Shown one piece after another: positions 29,601 to 37,315 of a stretch of 64,000 nucleotides of DNA. The position numbers were made by a program, and so were the translations under genes. This stretch comes from Tenrec ecaudatus (Eukaryota > Chordata > Mammalia > Afrosoricida > Tenrecidae), in the NCBI RefSeq assembly GCF_050624435.1, contig NC_134539.1, positions 119,581,525 to 119,645,524 on the forward strand, written 5' to 3'. The notes under the pieces were generated by a model. It searched no databases and had not been told where the DNA came from. It worked only from the letters and a program-made list of their open reading frames with translations. Each line of letters begins with the position of its first letter. Within the stretch, counting starts at the first letter, position 1.

Positions 29601-32600
29601 TGATTTCCATTCATTCTTATTCAATCTTGGTTACAATCCTTTGAGGTCAGGAGTACATTCTCCCTCTTTGTAGTTGAAGAAATTAGGCTCAAGGAAGATA
29701 ACCCTGCCTGAACCTGACAAATTGTGAGACTGGAGTGTCCAAGCCAGAGTTTCAAAAGCCATTCTCCTGCCTACAGGGTCATTCCCAGCTTCCAAAGGGC
29801 AGAAAGAGCCTCACTTCTTCCCGTGACAGCCCCATGAAGCGAATCACATCGAAAGGCATTTGCCTTTCCTTTTCCAGGGCAAAGTCCCAGACTGGAGTGC
29901 TGCCTCAAAGCCATGGTGCTAAGGCCAGAAATTCTGTTCTAGCACATGTGGGGTCGCCAGGTGTCGGAGCTGACTCCCTGACAACTCACTTTAAGTAGCT
30001 ATTTAAGCTGGAAGTTCCACTGGCAAAGCTTCACAACAGGCTTTGCCATCCACAGTCCCTTTATCCGTGGCAGTGGTTCTCAGCCTTCCTCATGCCCGAC
30101 CCTTTCAGACAGTTCCTCATGTGTGGTGACCCCCACCATAACATTATTTTCATTGCTACTTCATCACTGTAATTTTGCTGCTGTTATGAATCGGGCGACC
30201 CCTTGTGAAAGGGTTGTTGGACACGCGCGCGTGCACACAAACACACACACACAGGGGTCATGACCCACAGGTTGAGAACCACTGATCCATGGACTCAGAC
30301 TCCCTCTTGTGGTAGAAGAAAATGTCTCTTCTGGGTTCTGATGGAGGAATAGTCTCTCAAGAAGAAAGAATCATCTATTTTTGTAGGACATCTTGTGCCC
30401 TGTATGTCAGCTCCTAAGTTAATTATTATCTAAGATTTTATTTTGTGAATGTAAATTAAAGTGCAGAAGGCTTGGAACAAAGAAAAGGTCAATCCTGAAA
30501 ATCAAATCGAATCCATTTTGCCATATAAGATCTGAGAACAGAGGAGTCTTAACACTAGTGATTTTTCCAAAATTCACCAAACTCACTGCCATCAAGTCAA
30601 TTCTGACCCTAAGCGGCCCTGTAGGACGAAGTAGAACTGCCCCTGTGGGTTTTCCGAGACTACAACTCTTTATGGGAGTAGACCGCCTCATCTTTCTCTT
30701 TCGGAGCAGCTGGTGGTTTTGAACTGCTGACCTTTCAGCCAGCAGTCCAGTGCGTACCCACCTTACTACCAGATCTCTAGTATACTGAAAATCACACAAG
30801 CTCTTTGATTCCAGCATTATCCTCAGTCCAGTATAAATGCTTCGTTCCACCTTCCAACTTGAAATCAGTGCATTTCGGGACACTTCCAGTTTCTGTGGAA
30901 TACTGGCAGAGCAGGTTATTTTTCAATAAGGTTGCCAATTTTTGTCATTTTTGCTAATTCTCACCAGGTTTTAGAGACAAAATATTCACCAGGGTTCTAC
31001 ACGGCTACCCTGAGCTGAGAAAGGAGAAATGTTGTAGGTAGAACAATGATACTTCAAAGATGGCTACACTGTCGTCCCTGAAACCTGTGGCTGTTAGCTT
31101 CCACAGTAAAAGGGGACTTTGCCGGTGTGCGTACGCTAAGGATCTTGAAATGGAGTGTCTGAGTGGGCCCAGGTAGTCCGTCACAGGCATCCTTATCAAA
31201 GGGGGGAGGCAGGAGACAAAGGCTGAGGAAGCAGATTGATTATAAAATGCTTCTGGCTTTGAAGATGGAAGACGTGGTCTCTAGGTGTTGGCAAAAGCAG
31301 GAACACAGATCCTCCCTTAGAGCCTTCAGGAGGCAAGGTGACCAACTGCCCAGTTTGCTAGAGACTGAAGGATGTCCCTGGACATGAGGCTCACAGTGCT
31401 GAGACCACGACTGGCCTGGGCAAACTGGGCCCATTGGTCTCCTTGGAGTAGAAATGGTCTGTAATGGTGCCACTGCCCTTTCTTCCCAAGTGATGTCACA
31501 CTAGTGACGCGATGGAGGTCCACAAGTGCCACCGATCTGGCCTTGAGTATTGCTGTATTGTTATCTAGGCTTGAGAAAGTGGTGGAGAACGTGGTAGGAG
31601 CAGAGAGTGACCTAAAGGTATGCTGTGTGTGGAGCCATCCCATTCCTCATTACAGGAGGAGATGCTGCATTCTTCAGGGTTTGCGTTTGAGCACTAGTCC
31701 CTGATTCAGCCAAGGAGCACTCATTGTCGCTGGCAGAAAAGGGAAGTTTTGAAATCATCTGTACTGCCGACTCACTGTTAGCCCCATGGTGATGTGGGAT
31801 ATTTTTATCCCCTCAAAAGTTCCTTGTGGTGCAGGGTAAGTATTGGACTGCTGACTGCTCCATAGGTTCAAACCCGCCAGCTGCCCCACCTCTTTAGGAA
31901 GTCTCTGTGCAACAGAGCGAGACTGTCCTCCCAATTGTTATGCAGTCGGATTTCCTCAGTGTTGTCGATGTGCCTTTTCTTGTTGAGGGATGTGCCCGTG
32001 TGTGGCTATACCAGTGTTTGTGTGTCTCCTTTTTCTGTTGATGGACAACTGTTCTGTTGCCAATGTGAGCGAATGGGAGTCAAGCTGCTATGGACGTTTT
32101 TGGTACAAGATTTTTTTGTGGGCATATTGTTGATTGTTCTTCAATAAATCCAGGTGTGGAGTTGCCGGCTCACAGAGTAGCCATGTATTTAACTTGTAAG
32201 TACCATAACTGAGCTTCCCGACAATGGTACCTGCCCACTGAATCACGATGCTGCACTCGCCAGATTTCAGATTGATTGTAAGAAAGAGGTTAAATAATCC
32301 ACATACAGTACTTCGCATAGAACTTAGCACAAGCAAGGGCTGGACTTACTAGCTGTTATTATTTACTATCTATAGTTAACGACTTCCAAATCTCTCCTCC
32401 TGAGCACCAGGCCTGTAGATCCAACTGCCCCCTTAACCCTAAAAACTAAACTCGCTGTCCTGCTTGTAGCAAGGTGAACTCCTCTCCCCAGGCTCACTCC
32501 ATTCCCAAACCTGGCCCGCCTCTCACATCCCACCCACAGGAATTCTCTCAGTTGCCCTAGCCTGTTCGCCCCACGCACATGGGACAGGTTATTCAGTCCT

Positions 32601-35172
32601 TTGGTGCTACTGTCTCAATGCCTCTTCTCTTACATGTGTTCATTTATCTGCATTCACCATGGCTGCCGCCTTAGTTCTGGTCCTCAGTATCCCTCACCTG
32701 CACTGCTGCACGTGCTTTCTAACAGAGTCCGTGCCTTTGGCTTATGCCACAACCAGAGGCATCCACCCTTTCTACAAGCCTAACCCTGTCCAACTCCAGT
32801 CAGAACCCCCCAGGGTAAAGTCTCAATCTCTGCAAGTCCTCTTAAAGCCTCGTTGTCTACTTCTTCTAGAGCAGCAGGTCTCAACCTGTGGATCTCGTCG
32901 ACCCCTTTGGGGGCTGAAGGACCCTTTCACAGGGGTTGCCCGATTCATAACAGTAGCAAAATGAGAGTGATGAAGCTGTAACGACAATAATTTGATGGTT
33001 GGGGGTCACCACCACATGAGGAACAGTATTGCAGGGTCGCAGCGTGAGGAAGGCGGAGAACCGCTGCTCTAGTGTAAGCGTCCCTCTCATCCTCTAGCTT
33101 GCTGCCACCCCTGGTCTTCTGTTTAGAAGTCCCAGTCTATGTTGCTTGTTCTCCCTCCCCATCTCAGCCTACTCCACCTCTTCTCCTAGCTTACTTCAGA
33201 ATTCAACCAATATACTCATCAATTCTAGGAAGTCTCTCAAACTGTAAGCTCCTTGCTCCCTGTCTGGGCCCTGGCCACCCTGTCTGAAGCCCCAAGATTG
33301 GATGGCTCCAGTGGCCCCGTGTTGAATCACCTGACAGCCACGCAGCTCCCCCTCTAGACTGAGCTCTCTGAAGACAGGGGCCCTTTCTTGATCAAGCCTG
33401 CATCCCTAGCACCCAGAGCGTAAGTGGATGAGAAGCTGAGGGGTAGTACTGGCGATGCAGCTGGACCCTCGGGGGATGAGTGGCTCACAGGTGAAGCCAC
33501 CAGCATTTGGAATCACTGAATTCTTCCCCATTCGTCTTGTCATCCTCACAGCCAGATGAAAATTCGCTGGATTTTTCCTCTTGTATGTTGCGTCCTGGAA
33601 TCAAAAACGCTCAGGAGCTGGCCTGTGGGGTGTGCCTGCTGAACGTGGACTCCAGGAGCCGGGTAAGTGGCACACACGCCTCTTGCCAGTGGCAGGGCAA
33701 TTCTCGAACAGTCTCTAGAAGGCAGCCTCAGCTCGCCCACGCCACTGCCGGGTCTGGGACCAGAGGTGGAATTGTGTGAGGCCCCAGCAGCCAGTTCTCT
33801 CCTCCGGCCAGTAGGGAAGGGCCGTGGTCCTGTTTCTAACAAGCATTGTTGGCATTGGGCCTGCAGCCCTCGCCCTGGTGGGGGTGAGAGAAAGAGAAAA
33901 AGCTCAACCGAGAAGGATTCATTTGGAGGCGAGAGGCAGGTCCTGTGCTGGGAATTGTGTTGACCTTATGGTTTCAACGTTATTTCAGAAAGAAGAGAAG
34001 CCTGCAGAGGAACATCCTAAAAAAGTATGAACCAGTTACACATCACCTTAGCATCTCCTTCTTAATTTTGATTGTGAAAGGCAAGTCGGATGATTCCGCT
34101 GCCGTTTCTGAACTATTCCAATCATGAATCTTTTGCGGAGTCATTTCTGTTCGCATAACATTTGATTTGACGGACTAACATGTCTTTGTGGATCACTCCT
34201 GTCTTGTGTGCATGCCTGTATTCACATCCTGGGCTTCTGGCCGTGCACTTCTGTGAAGAACAGGGCAACAGAGCAAGCAACTTCTGGAAGTTGTAGGTGG
34301 GCCCAGAAGGATCAGAGCTAGACAGCTTCAGGGTGTGGATTCTCCAACACACAGAACCCAGTTCTTTCTGCTTCCGTTTTGCTTTATGTATTTGTAGTGC
34401 GCAAGTGGCTGAGGTCTGAACCACTGGTCCCTGGCTCACTCTTATCGACCCTTAAGCATTCCTCCCTGGGAGCTAATTCGTAGGTGCTGGCTGTTCCTTC
34501 CTTTTGGGTAAACCCCACACCTGTGTGAGCTTCATGCTTGTGCAGTATTCGTTATCAGCTCCCTCTGGCATTAGGCCCTCATGAGCTTGTATTGTTGCTC
34601 CCTACTCCTCTCACAACTTTCCTTTGATCAGAGGATGGTCATTGGCCACAGAAATTTGAATAAATGCAGACATTTAAGGGATTACATGTTCTAATCCTTT
34701 GGTGGAAAGAAGCTTTCTCCGAAGTGAGGGAGAAATTCACCGATAGCCCATGGCAGTTTTAGTCCCTTTGTCATGAACTGCCCCACCCACCATAGCCTCG
34801 GTCTACCTTTTCTAAGAACAGTTTTACTTCTGCTGAAGCTGGAGTTAATGGTAAAGGTTTCTGTGTCTTTAATTCAGCAGCAAAGACGTTTCCCCTTGGG
34901 TACCTGTAGCCACTTGCCTAGCTTTTGTGTGCGCGTCACATTGGCCTGCGACGCTGCAGAGAGCAGACTCCATATTGGTCGCTGGTGAGCACTTTGGTGC
35001 ATAAGTCTGACTGTCCCTCCTCTCTGTTTATGTCTGGCAGGCATTCAACTCAGAAACAGACAGTTTCAAGCTGGCATATGGAGGGCACCAATATCATGCC
35101 AGCTGTGCCAACTTCTGGATCAACTGCGTTGAACCCAAACCTCCTGGTCTTATCCTTCCTGATTTGCTCTGA
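2470..35172 (+). CDS. SYNRG: Gamma-synergin, C-terminal portion (11 exons, 5' end outside window)
   Basis: Gamma-synergin binds the gamma-ear of the AP-1 clathrin adaptor and works with aftiphilin and p200 (HEATR5B) in trans-Golgi and endosomal traffic. Eleven exons join in phase: 2470-2588, 2740-2802, 8433-9383, 20267-20860, 22002-22165, 22836-22889, 23402-23498, 25374-25522, 33552-33662, 33989-34024 and 35041-35172. They total 2470 bases, which is one base completing a codon plus 823 codons including TGA. The roughly 822 residues align end to end with the human C-terminal part as I remember it (human about 1314 residues), so the N-terminal part with the EH domain lies upstream. Four DDFGEF/DDFADF motifs sit at 8777-8794, 8840-8857, 9095-9112 and 20722-20739; this is the gamma-ear-binding type. 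All introns are GT-AG and no frameshift or internal stop is seen. Identification is very secure; isoform use is not visible. Confidence 0.96.
2740..2802 (+). CDS. SYNRG: SYNRG exon (63 bp)
   Basis: The acceptor is TAG at 2737-2739 and the donor GTAAGT at 2803. The exon encodes GDKYSAFRELEQ, which repeats the DKYxAF pattern of the preceding exon. It is 63 bp and phase-preserving, so skipping it would keep the frame. Confidence 0.92.
   Translation, partial: SLVISTVLSESLNRPQTTNL
3690..3898. mobile_element. Possible ancient hAT-type relic
   Basis: The left end GGTTCCAAACTTATTTGGCC and right end CTGGGAAACACTG look like decayed Charlie-type termini. No clear TSD is seen. Confidence 0.3.
4542..4583. 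repeat. (GT)n microsatellite
   Basis: An uninterrupted GT tract of about 42 bases in a SYNRG intron. Confidence 0.98.
4818..5030 (-). mobile_element. AfroSINE, first of three in a row
   Basis: Antisense copy with the tail GTTGCTATCCAGTCGATTC on the left and ATTTGAACCTCCTACC toward the right. It is diverged. Confidence 0.55.
5037..5234 (-). mobile_element. AfroSINE, second of three in a row
   Basis: Antisense; GTGGGTTTGAACCACCACCC and an end of GAGGGCTCTT match the reversed SINE head. Confidence 0.75.
5236..5442 (-). mobile_element. AfroSINE, third of three in a row
   Basis: Antisense; AGGGCAGAACTGCCCAGAAA and GGTTCAAACTGCCAACCC mark it. It directly abuts the second copy. Confidence 0.75.
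5595..5641. repeat. (GT)n microsatellite
   Basis: An uninterrupted GT tract of about 46 bases, 1 kb from the previous one. Confidence 0.98.
5893..6085 (+). mobile_element. AfroSINE
   Basis: GGCTGCTAACAGCAAGGTCA and GTCTTATAGGGT identify it. Confidence 0.75.
7024..7215 (+). mobile_element. SPIN-type non-autonomous hAT element, copy 1
   Basis: It has terminal inverted repeats CAGTGGTTCTTAACC and the reverse of GATTGAGAACCACTG. A perfect 8-bp TSD, GCCTAGTG, lies at 7016-7023 and 7216-7223. The internal sequence (CATGTTGTGGTGACCCC and GTTGCTACTTCATAACTG) matches the SPIN consensus as I remember it. At 192 bp it is too short to encode a transposase. Confidence 0.88.
7845..8062 (-). mobile_element. 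Old L1 3'-end fragment
   Basis: TTTATTAGCATTTCATCCAC, ATTATCACCACATTC and ACATTCTCC follow the antisense order of the mammalian L1M 3' region. The subfamily is not assigned. Confidence 0.45.
8433..9383 (+). CDS. SYNRG: SYNRG large exon with three DFxDF-type motifs (951 bp)
   Basis: The acceptor is TTTCAG at 8427-8432 and the donor GTGAGG at 9384. It encodes about 317 residues of low-complexity, Ser/Asp-rich, probably disordered sequence. DDFGEF (8777-8794), DDFADF (8840-8857) and DDFADF (9095-9112) are the adaptor gamma-ear-binding motifs. The tail (SVQFDMKLADVGGDLKHVMS and onward) is nearly invariant in mammals as far as I remember. Open reading on the opposite strand here is a shadow of this exon. 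Confidence 0.97.
9409..9437. repeat. (GGTGAT)n microsatellite
   Basis: Nearly five GGTGAT units starting 26 bases past the donor of the large SYNRG exon. Confidence 0.95.
9438..13571. other. SYNRG intron, nothing recognised
   Basis: AT-rich with short T and A runs. No exon with paired splice sites and a conserved frame, and no repeat I can name. Confidence 0.55.
13572..16126 (-). mobile_element. RTE-clade (BovB-like) LINE, decayed, with inverted 5' segment
   Basis: Antisense RTE sequence from the 3' tail (GTTGCCATCAAGTCATTTCC near 13590) back through the reverse-transcriptase region (TTATGATTTACACTGTCAAATG near 14517, antisense of the F-D-x-V-D-H block) and the endonuclease region to about 15980. 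From about 15995 to 16126 the sequence turns into the + sense of the adjoining 5' part (GGGGAAGAGCTGCCTCCTCA). Many frameshifts and stops are present and no product is possible. RTE LINEs are the likely mobilisers of AfroSINEs. Confidence 0.75.
15077..15134. repeat. 29-bp perfect tandem duplication
   Basis: The unit beginning TGATGCCTTTCCACAAC occurs twice with no mismatch (15077-15105, 15106-15134), inside the decayed RTE. Confidence 0.95.
16127..20266. other. SYNRG intron, mostly unrecognised
   Basis: Apart from the MIR piece at 19440, no feature can be supported. The - strand ORFs at 17081-17396 and 18764-19298 lack recognisable content. Confidence 0.55.
19440..19578 (+). mobile_element. 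MIR fragment
   Basis: CAGTAGTGGCAGTACTGGGA and GTTGAACTCAGTTCTAAA resemble the 3' half of MIR. Confidence 0.5.
20267..20860 (+). CDS. SYNRG: SYNRG exon with fourth DDFGEF motif (594 bp)
   Basis: The acceptor is TTTCAG at 20261-20266 and the donor GTGGGT at 20861. The first two bases complete the Asp codon split across the 10.9-kb intron. The exon encodes DIEDLKYAALGTYSSNFAVS, a Ser-rich middle, DDFGEF at 20722-20739, and the conserved end KMKSSEEMIKSELATFDLSV. Confidence 0.96.
21611..21785 (-). mobile_element. AfroSINE (diverged)
   Basis: Antisense; AGTGACCCTACAGAACTGCG, GGTGGGTTCAAACC and AACGCACTGCC occur in the expected order. Confidence 0.6.
22002..22165 (+). CDS. SYNRG: SYNRG exon (164 bp)
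   Basis: The acceptor is TTTCAG ending at 22001 and the donor GTGAGC at 22166. It encodes SHRRSLSLGDKEMSR and ends PVIRDKYKDLTGEVE, matching the conserved SYNRG C-terminal region. The exon finishes on a complete codon. Confidence 0.95.
22836..22889 (+). CDS. SYNRG: SYNRG exon (54 bp)
   Basis: A small, phase-0 exon of 18 codons encoding ENERYAYEWQRCLGSALD. The acceptor is CACAG at 22831-22835 and the donor GTGAGT at 22890. Confidence 0.95.
23402..23498 (+). CDS. SYNRG: SYNRG exon (97 bp)
   Basis: The acceptor AG is at 23400-23401 and the donor GTGTGT at 23499. It encodes VIKKANDTLNGISSSTVCTE and ends MEYLLG with a split Gly codon. Confidence 0.95.
23955..24275 (+). mobile_element. L2 3' region
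   Basis: AATATCACCTAAGTGCGACC, TTCCCTGGCCTCCTC, TTAGAATGAAGCTACAAGG and CACTCAGTGG-like end order fit mammalian L2. Confidence 0.65.
24860..25037 (+). mobile_element. MIR
   Basis: TTTAATTCTCTTAAGAACCC, GGTGAGAAAACAGAGAGA, GACTTGCCCAAGG and GGCAGAGCTGGAATTTGAAC follow the MIR core in order. Confidence 0.8.
25040..25200 (+). mobile_element. AfroSINE, abutting a MIR
   Basis: CACAGTGGTTAAGACACTTG and AAGATTTACAGCTGTGG identify it; the B-box region is altered. It lies 180 bases before a SYNRG exon. Confidence 0.65.
25374..25522 (+). CDS. SYNRG: SYNRG exon (149 bp)
   Basis: The acceptor is GTCAG at 25369-25373 and the donor GTAAGC at 25523. It encodes VVEVYRVTKRVELGIKATAV and continues to LIGFMSLATLT. 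This is one of the most conserved blocks of the protein and is likely helical. Confidence 0.96.
25523..27019. other. SYNRG intron, AT-rich
   Basis: Low-complexity T-rich DNA, possibly including very old LINE sequence around 25850-26450. No gene signal. Confidence 0.45.
27020..27440 (+). mobile_element. L2 3' region
   Basis: AAAATCCTGCAGTGGCACTC, AAGTTCAAACTCCTTAGC, TTTTGCCTCAGAGGC and CAACTCTTTGAGAGCAAGAC are typical L2 landmarks. Confidence 0.65.
27797..28005 (+). mobile_element. AfroSINE
   Basis: GGTTCAAACCCACCAGCTGC and CAGCCTTGGAAACC are clear matches. Confidence 0.8.
28083..28212 (+). mobile_element. AfroSINE, partial
   Basis: Head GGGCCCTGGTAGTATAGTGG with an internal deletion; the 3' end is missing. 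Confidence 0.7.
29540..29755 (+). mobile_element. MIR
   Basis: GCACCTGGGACCTACTGGGC, TACAATCCTTTGAGGTCAGG and GAAGAAATTAGGCTCAAGGA are MIR landmarks. Confidence 0.6.
29945..29995 (+). mobile_element. AfroSINE/RTE 3'-tail fragment
   Basis: GGGGTCGCCAGGTGTCGGAG followed by CTGACTCCCTGAC resembles only the shared 3' tail. Confidence 0.4.
30071..30284 (+). mobile_element. SPIN-type non-autonomous hAT element, copy 2
   Basis: Same TIRs and interior as copy 1, with TSDs ATCCGTGG (30063-30070) and ATCCATGG (30285-30292) differing at one base. An internal CG/CA dinucleotide tract at about 30222-30253 has expanded inside the right half. Confidence 0.85.
30577..30772 (-). mobile_element. AfroSINE
   Basis: Antisense; CTGCCATCAAGTCAATTCTG, AGTAGAACTGCCCC and GGAGCAGCTGGTGGTTTTGA. 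A 154-residue - strand ORF crosses it and is not a gene. Confidence 0.8.
31030..31235. repeat. Ancient mammal-wide interspersed repeat, family not assigned
   Basis: CCTGAAACCTGTGG, AAAAGGGGACTTTGCCGG, AAGGATCTTGAAATGG and GGGAGGCAGGAGACAAAG form a phrase order that I recognise from many mammalian introns, without a secure family name. Confidence 0.4.
31817..31935 (+). mobile_element. AfroSINE, partial
   Basis: TTCCTTGTGGTGCAGGGTAA and GGTTCAAACCCGCCAGCTGC; the right part is lost. Confidence 0.6.
32370..33430. repeat. Old repeat-like tract interrupted by SPIN copy 3
   Basis: C/T-rich sequence with CTCCTGAGCACCAGGCCTGT, AGATCCAACTGCC and later AAACTGTAAGCTCC resembles a mammal-wide repeat. 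No coding signal is seen; the + and - strand ORFs here are short and unconserved in form. Confidence 0.35.
32872..33066 (-). mobile_element. SPIN-type non-autonomous hAT element, copy 3
   Basis: Inserted in the opposite orientation to the other copies. Flanks TTCTAGAG (32864-32871) and CTCTAGTG (33067-33074) agree at 6 of 8 bases and resemble the TCTAGA-type target preferred by SPIN. It appears to interrupt an older repeat. Confidence 0.82.
33552..33662 (+). CDS. SYNRG: SYNRG exon (111 bp)
   Basis: The acceptor is CACAG ending at 33551 and the donor GTAAGT at 33663. It is 37 complete codons, PDENSLDFSSCMLRPG through NVDSRSR, with a Cys-containing CGVCLLN stretch. It follows an 8-kb intron rich in SINE, L2 and SPIN copies. 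Confidence 0.95.
33989..34024 (+). CDS. SYNRG: SYNRG microexon (36 bp)
   Basis: Twelve codons encoding KEEKPAEEHPKK, between acceptor TTTCAG (ending 33988) and donor GTATGA (34025). It was placed by phase and by matching the known C-terminus; it is too short to stand out as an open frame. Confidence 0.93.
35041..35172 (+). CDS. SYNRG: SYNRG terminal coding exon
   Basis: The acceptor is GGCAG at 35036-35040. It encodes AFNSETDSFKLAYGGHQYHA through the C-terminus PGLILPDLL, then TGA at 35170-35172. A longer ORF reads through here in another frame and is not coding. Confidence 0.96.
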   Translation, partial: AFNSETDSFKLAYGGHQYHASCANFWINCVEPKPPGLILPDLL

Positions 35173-35690
35173 AAAGCTCCCCTCCGAAGCACCAACCAGC
35201 TTTTGTTTTGTTTTGTTTTTCCATCGGACCCCAGGGCATGACAAGGACCAAATTAACAGAATGCAAGTATTGATTCCGAAGCCCATTTCTAGGAAGAATC
35301 CCCCAAAGGCAGGGCGGTGGGGGAATCTGGCGTGATTTGTGTCAATCCTGCAGCAAACTTGGCCCCTCCTTTCCACTGCCAGCCTTTGGGCTTTGAGGGA
35401 GATAAGAGCACCCTGCCCAAGATGCATGTGGCAGCAGAAGCCTGCTGGCTGTCATTTAGTAGTTCTCACAGGGCATTTTAGAACAGGGGCCACTGTGTCT
35501 TTTATCTAAGGAACAATTGCTGCTGCAGTATTGAAACTGTGAAGAATTGACGTTTGAAGAAAACTAAATTATTGTCTAAATGGAACTGGCAAAACTGCTT
35601 CAAAGCCAGTGCTTATTTATAGCTAGGACACTTCCTCTCCTGTGAAGTAGGGTGCATTCCTCTGCACTTGGTTTGTTACCGTATGAAATG

Positions 35691-35696
35691 AATAAA
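35691..35696 (+). terminator. SYNRG: Candidate proximal SYNRG poly(A) signal
   Basis: AATAAA about 520 bases after the stop. No strong GU-rich element follows, so it would be the weaker site. Confidence 0.35.
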
Positions 35697-37289
35697 CAGG
35701 GGAAATGTGATGAAACATGGATCCTATCTTTTTGTAGGAAACGTCTACTTCTCGCCATTGGACCGTGGCTGGTGGGTGTAGGCAGATTTCTCAACTCCAC
35801 TGTCTCAGCTGAACCAGTTACATCTTTCCCCCTCACTTCTAAAGCTATCAAGGCTCAAGAAACATTTTCCCTAGACATCCACAGTAGCTTTGCAGAAGAA
35901 AGTTCCTTTTACAGAGCACCCCAGCCCTGGTGTCTCGGGATGCAGGCCTTTTCTGTTAGGTGCCCCGACTCAAAGCCAGCCGCCTGCTTGACCTCCCACA
36001 AACCACAGACAGGGAACAGGGAGGGCTTTCAGATAAGGTGTGGAAAGGCAACAGGCTGAAATACCTTTTCAGGGGTTTCTCTCCAAATCTCCACAGAGAA
36101 CTGTAGAAAGACCAACACTGCCTGTCTGTGCAGTCTCTCTCTGAGAGAAGAGCTGTTAATCCATTCAGGGTTAGAAGATGGAGTTCCCGGCCCTGTGAGG
36201 AGAATGGTAAGATGTCCGTTGATCATAGAGGTGTGTGATTTAGAAACAGCGGGAGGGAATTCTCAGAAATGGCCCGACTTTCAGGTGAGGTGTAGGGAAG
36301 GGTCTTGCCATTAGAATTGAATGCCTAACATCAGTGGACACAGTGGGATGGAATGGTCCCAGAGTTGATAGTGGCGATGGGTGCACAACCCTCCTTGATA
36401 TGGCTGAACTATTATATGATGTGTTAATTCTAGATTAATCATTTTTGTAATTGATTTAAGCTGAATGCATAAAATCAGGAGAGGGGGTCAGAATGTCAGC
36501 AGACTGCGGACAGAGTTGGAAGGACATTCCATTGTTAGAAAACTGTGTCTCCAAATGTCAAGAATGTGCTCTATGAAGAGATCCTGAGTGGTACGTATTT
36601 GCTTGGGTGACTTTGGGCTGTCTGCCCTAGACGTGGTTTCAGTTGTGAGCCAGACAGGATGGTTCTGCCCACATACCTGTCGCTTGAACATCATTAGTTT
36701 CCCGTCTCAGGACCGGACTTGAGGGACTACCACCTTGGCCCCTCTTAAACTTCTTGCCTCCCTCTTCTCCAGGAAAGGTGCGAATAGTTCATTAAGCCAT
36801 TCTTAATGAGGCTCCTCCTTTACCTGTCAGGTGCCAAGATGCACCGGGAAGTGCTGATGGCAGAAATGTTTTCTTTCATACTCGCTCTTAAATCACTAAG
36901 ACAGCTGTCTCTGAATGGCCACTGTGCAGGCTCGGCCCTCCCCTCCACAGGCAGCGTGGGGTGTGGACAGTCCAGGAGGCTGGTTTCCAGCAGGCTCGTG
37001 CCGGCACCTCGGAGCTCCGCTCCATGCCTAGCAGCCCCAGGGTTTCTCACAGCACCAGACAGACTCTGAGCAGGTTTCTAATCGGCTTCACCTCCCACAA
37101 TGGAGTCATGATAACATGATCTGCCCCTGCCCCGTCTTCCTGACATGTTGAGCGGGGTTTGTTTTGTTTTGCAAATGCTTTATGAACTGTTCTTCAGTGG
37201 CAGTGGCCTGGATCAATGACATTTTAAACTATGTGCTCACCTGTTAACCATGTTGGTTCGCATTCCTGCGTCAATTCCAGAATGCCTCA

Positions 37290-37295
37290 AATAAA
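37290..37295 (+). terminator. SYNRG: Candidate distal SYNRG poly(A) signal
   Basis: AATAAA about 2.1 kb after the SYNRG stop, with CTGTGTGAT about 17 bases further on. It leaves about 1.9 kb between this site and the DUSP14 poly(A) signal. Confidence 0.45.
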
Positions 37296-37315
37296 ATGTC
37301 TGCTGACCTGTGTGA

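Larger units (their letters stand above)
35173..37315 (+). other. SYNRG: SYNRG 3' UTR (end uncertain)
   Basis: No coding signal follows the stop. AATAAA occurs at 35691-35696 and again at 37290-37295; the second is followed within about 20 bases by a TGTG stretch and is a good candidate for the distal poly(A) site. The end given is tentative. Confidence 0.5.

Noticed and set aside
30419-30883. 154-codon - strand frame
   Set aside because: It runs through an AfroSINE in antisense; no domain or splice support.
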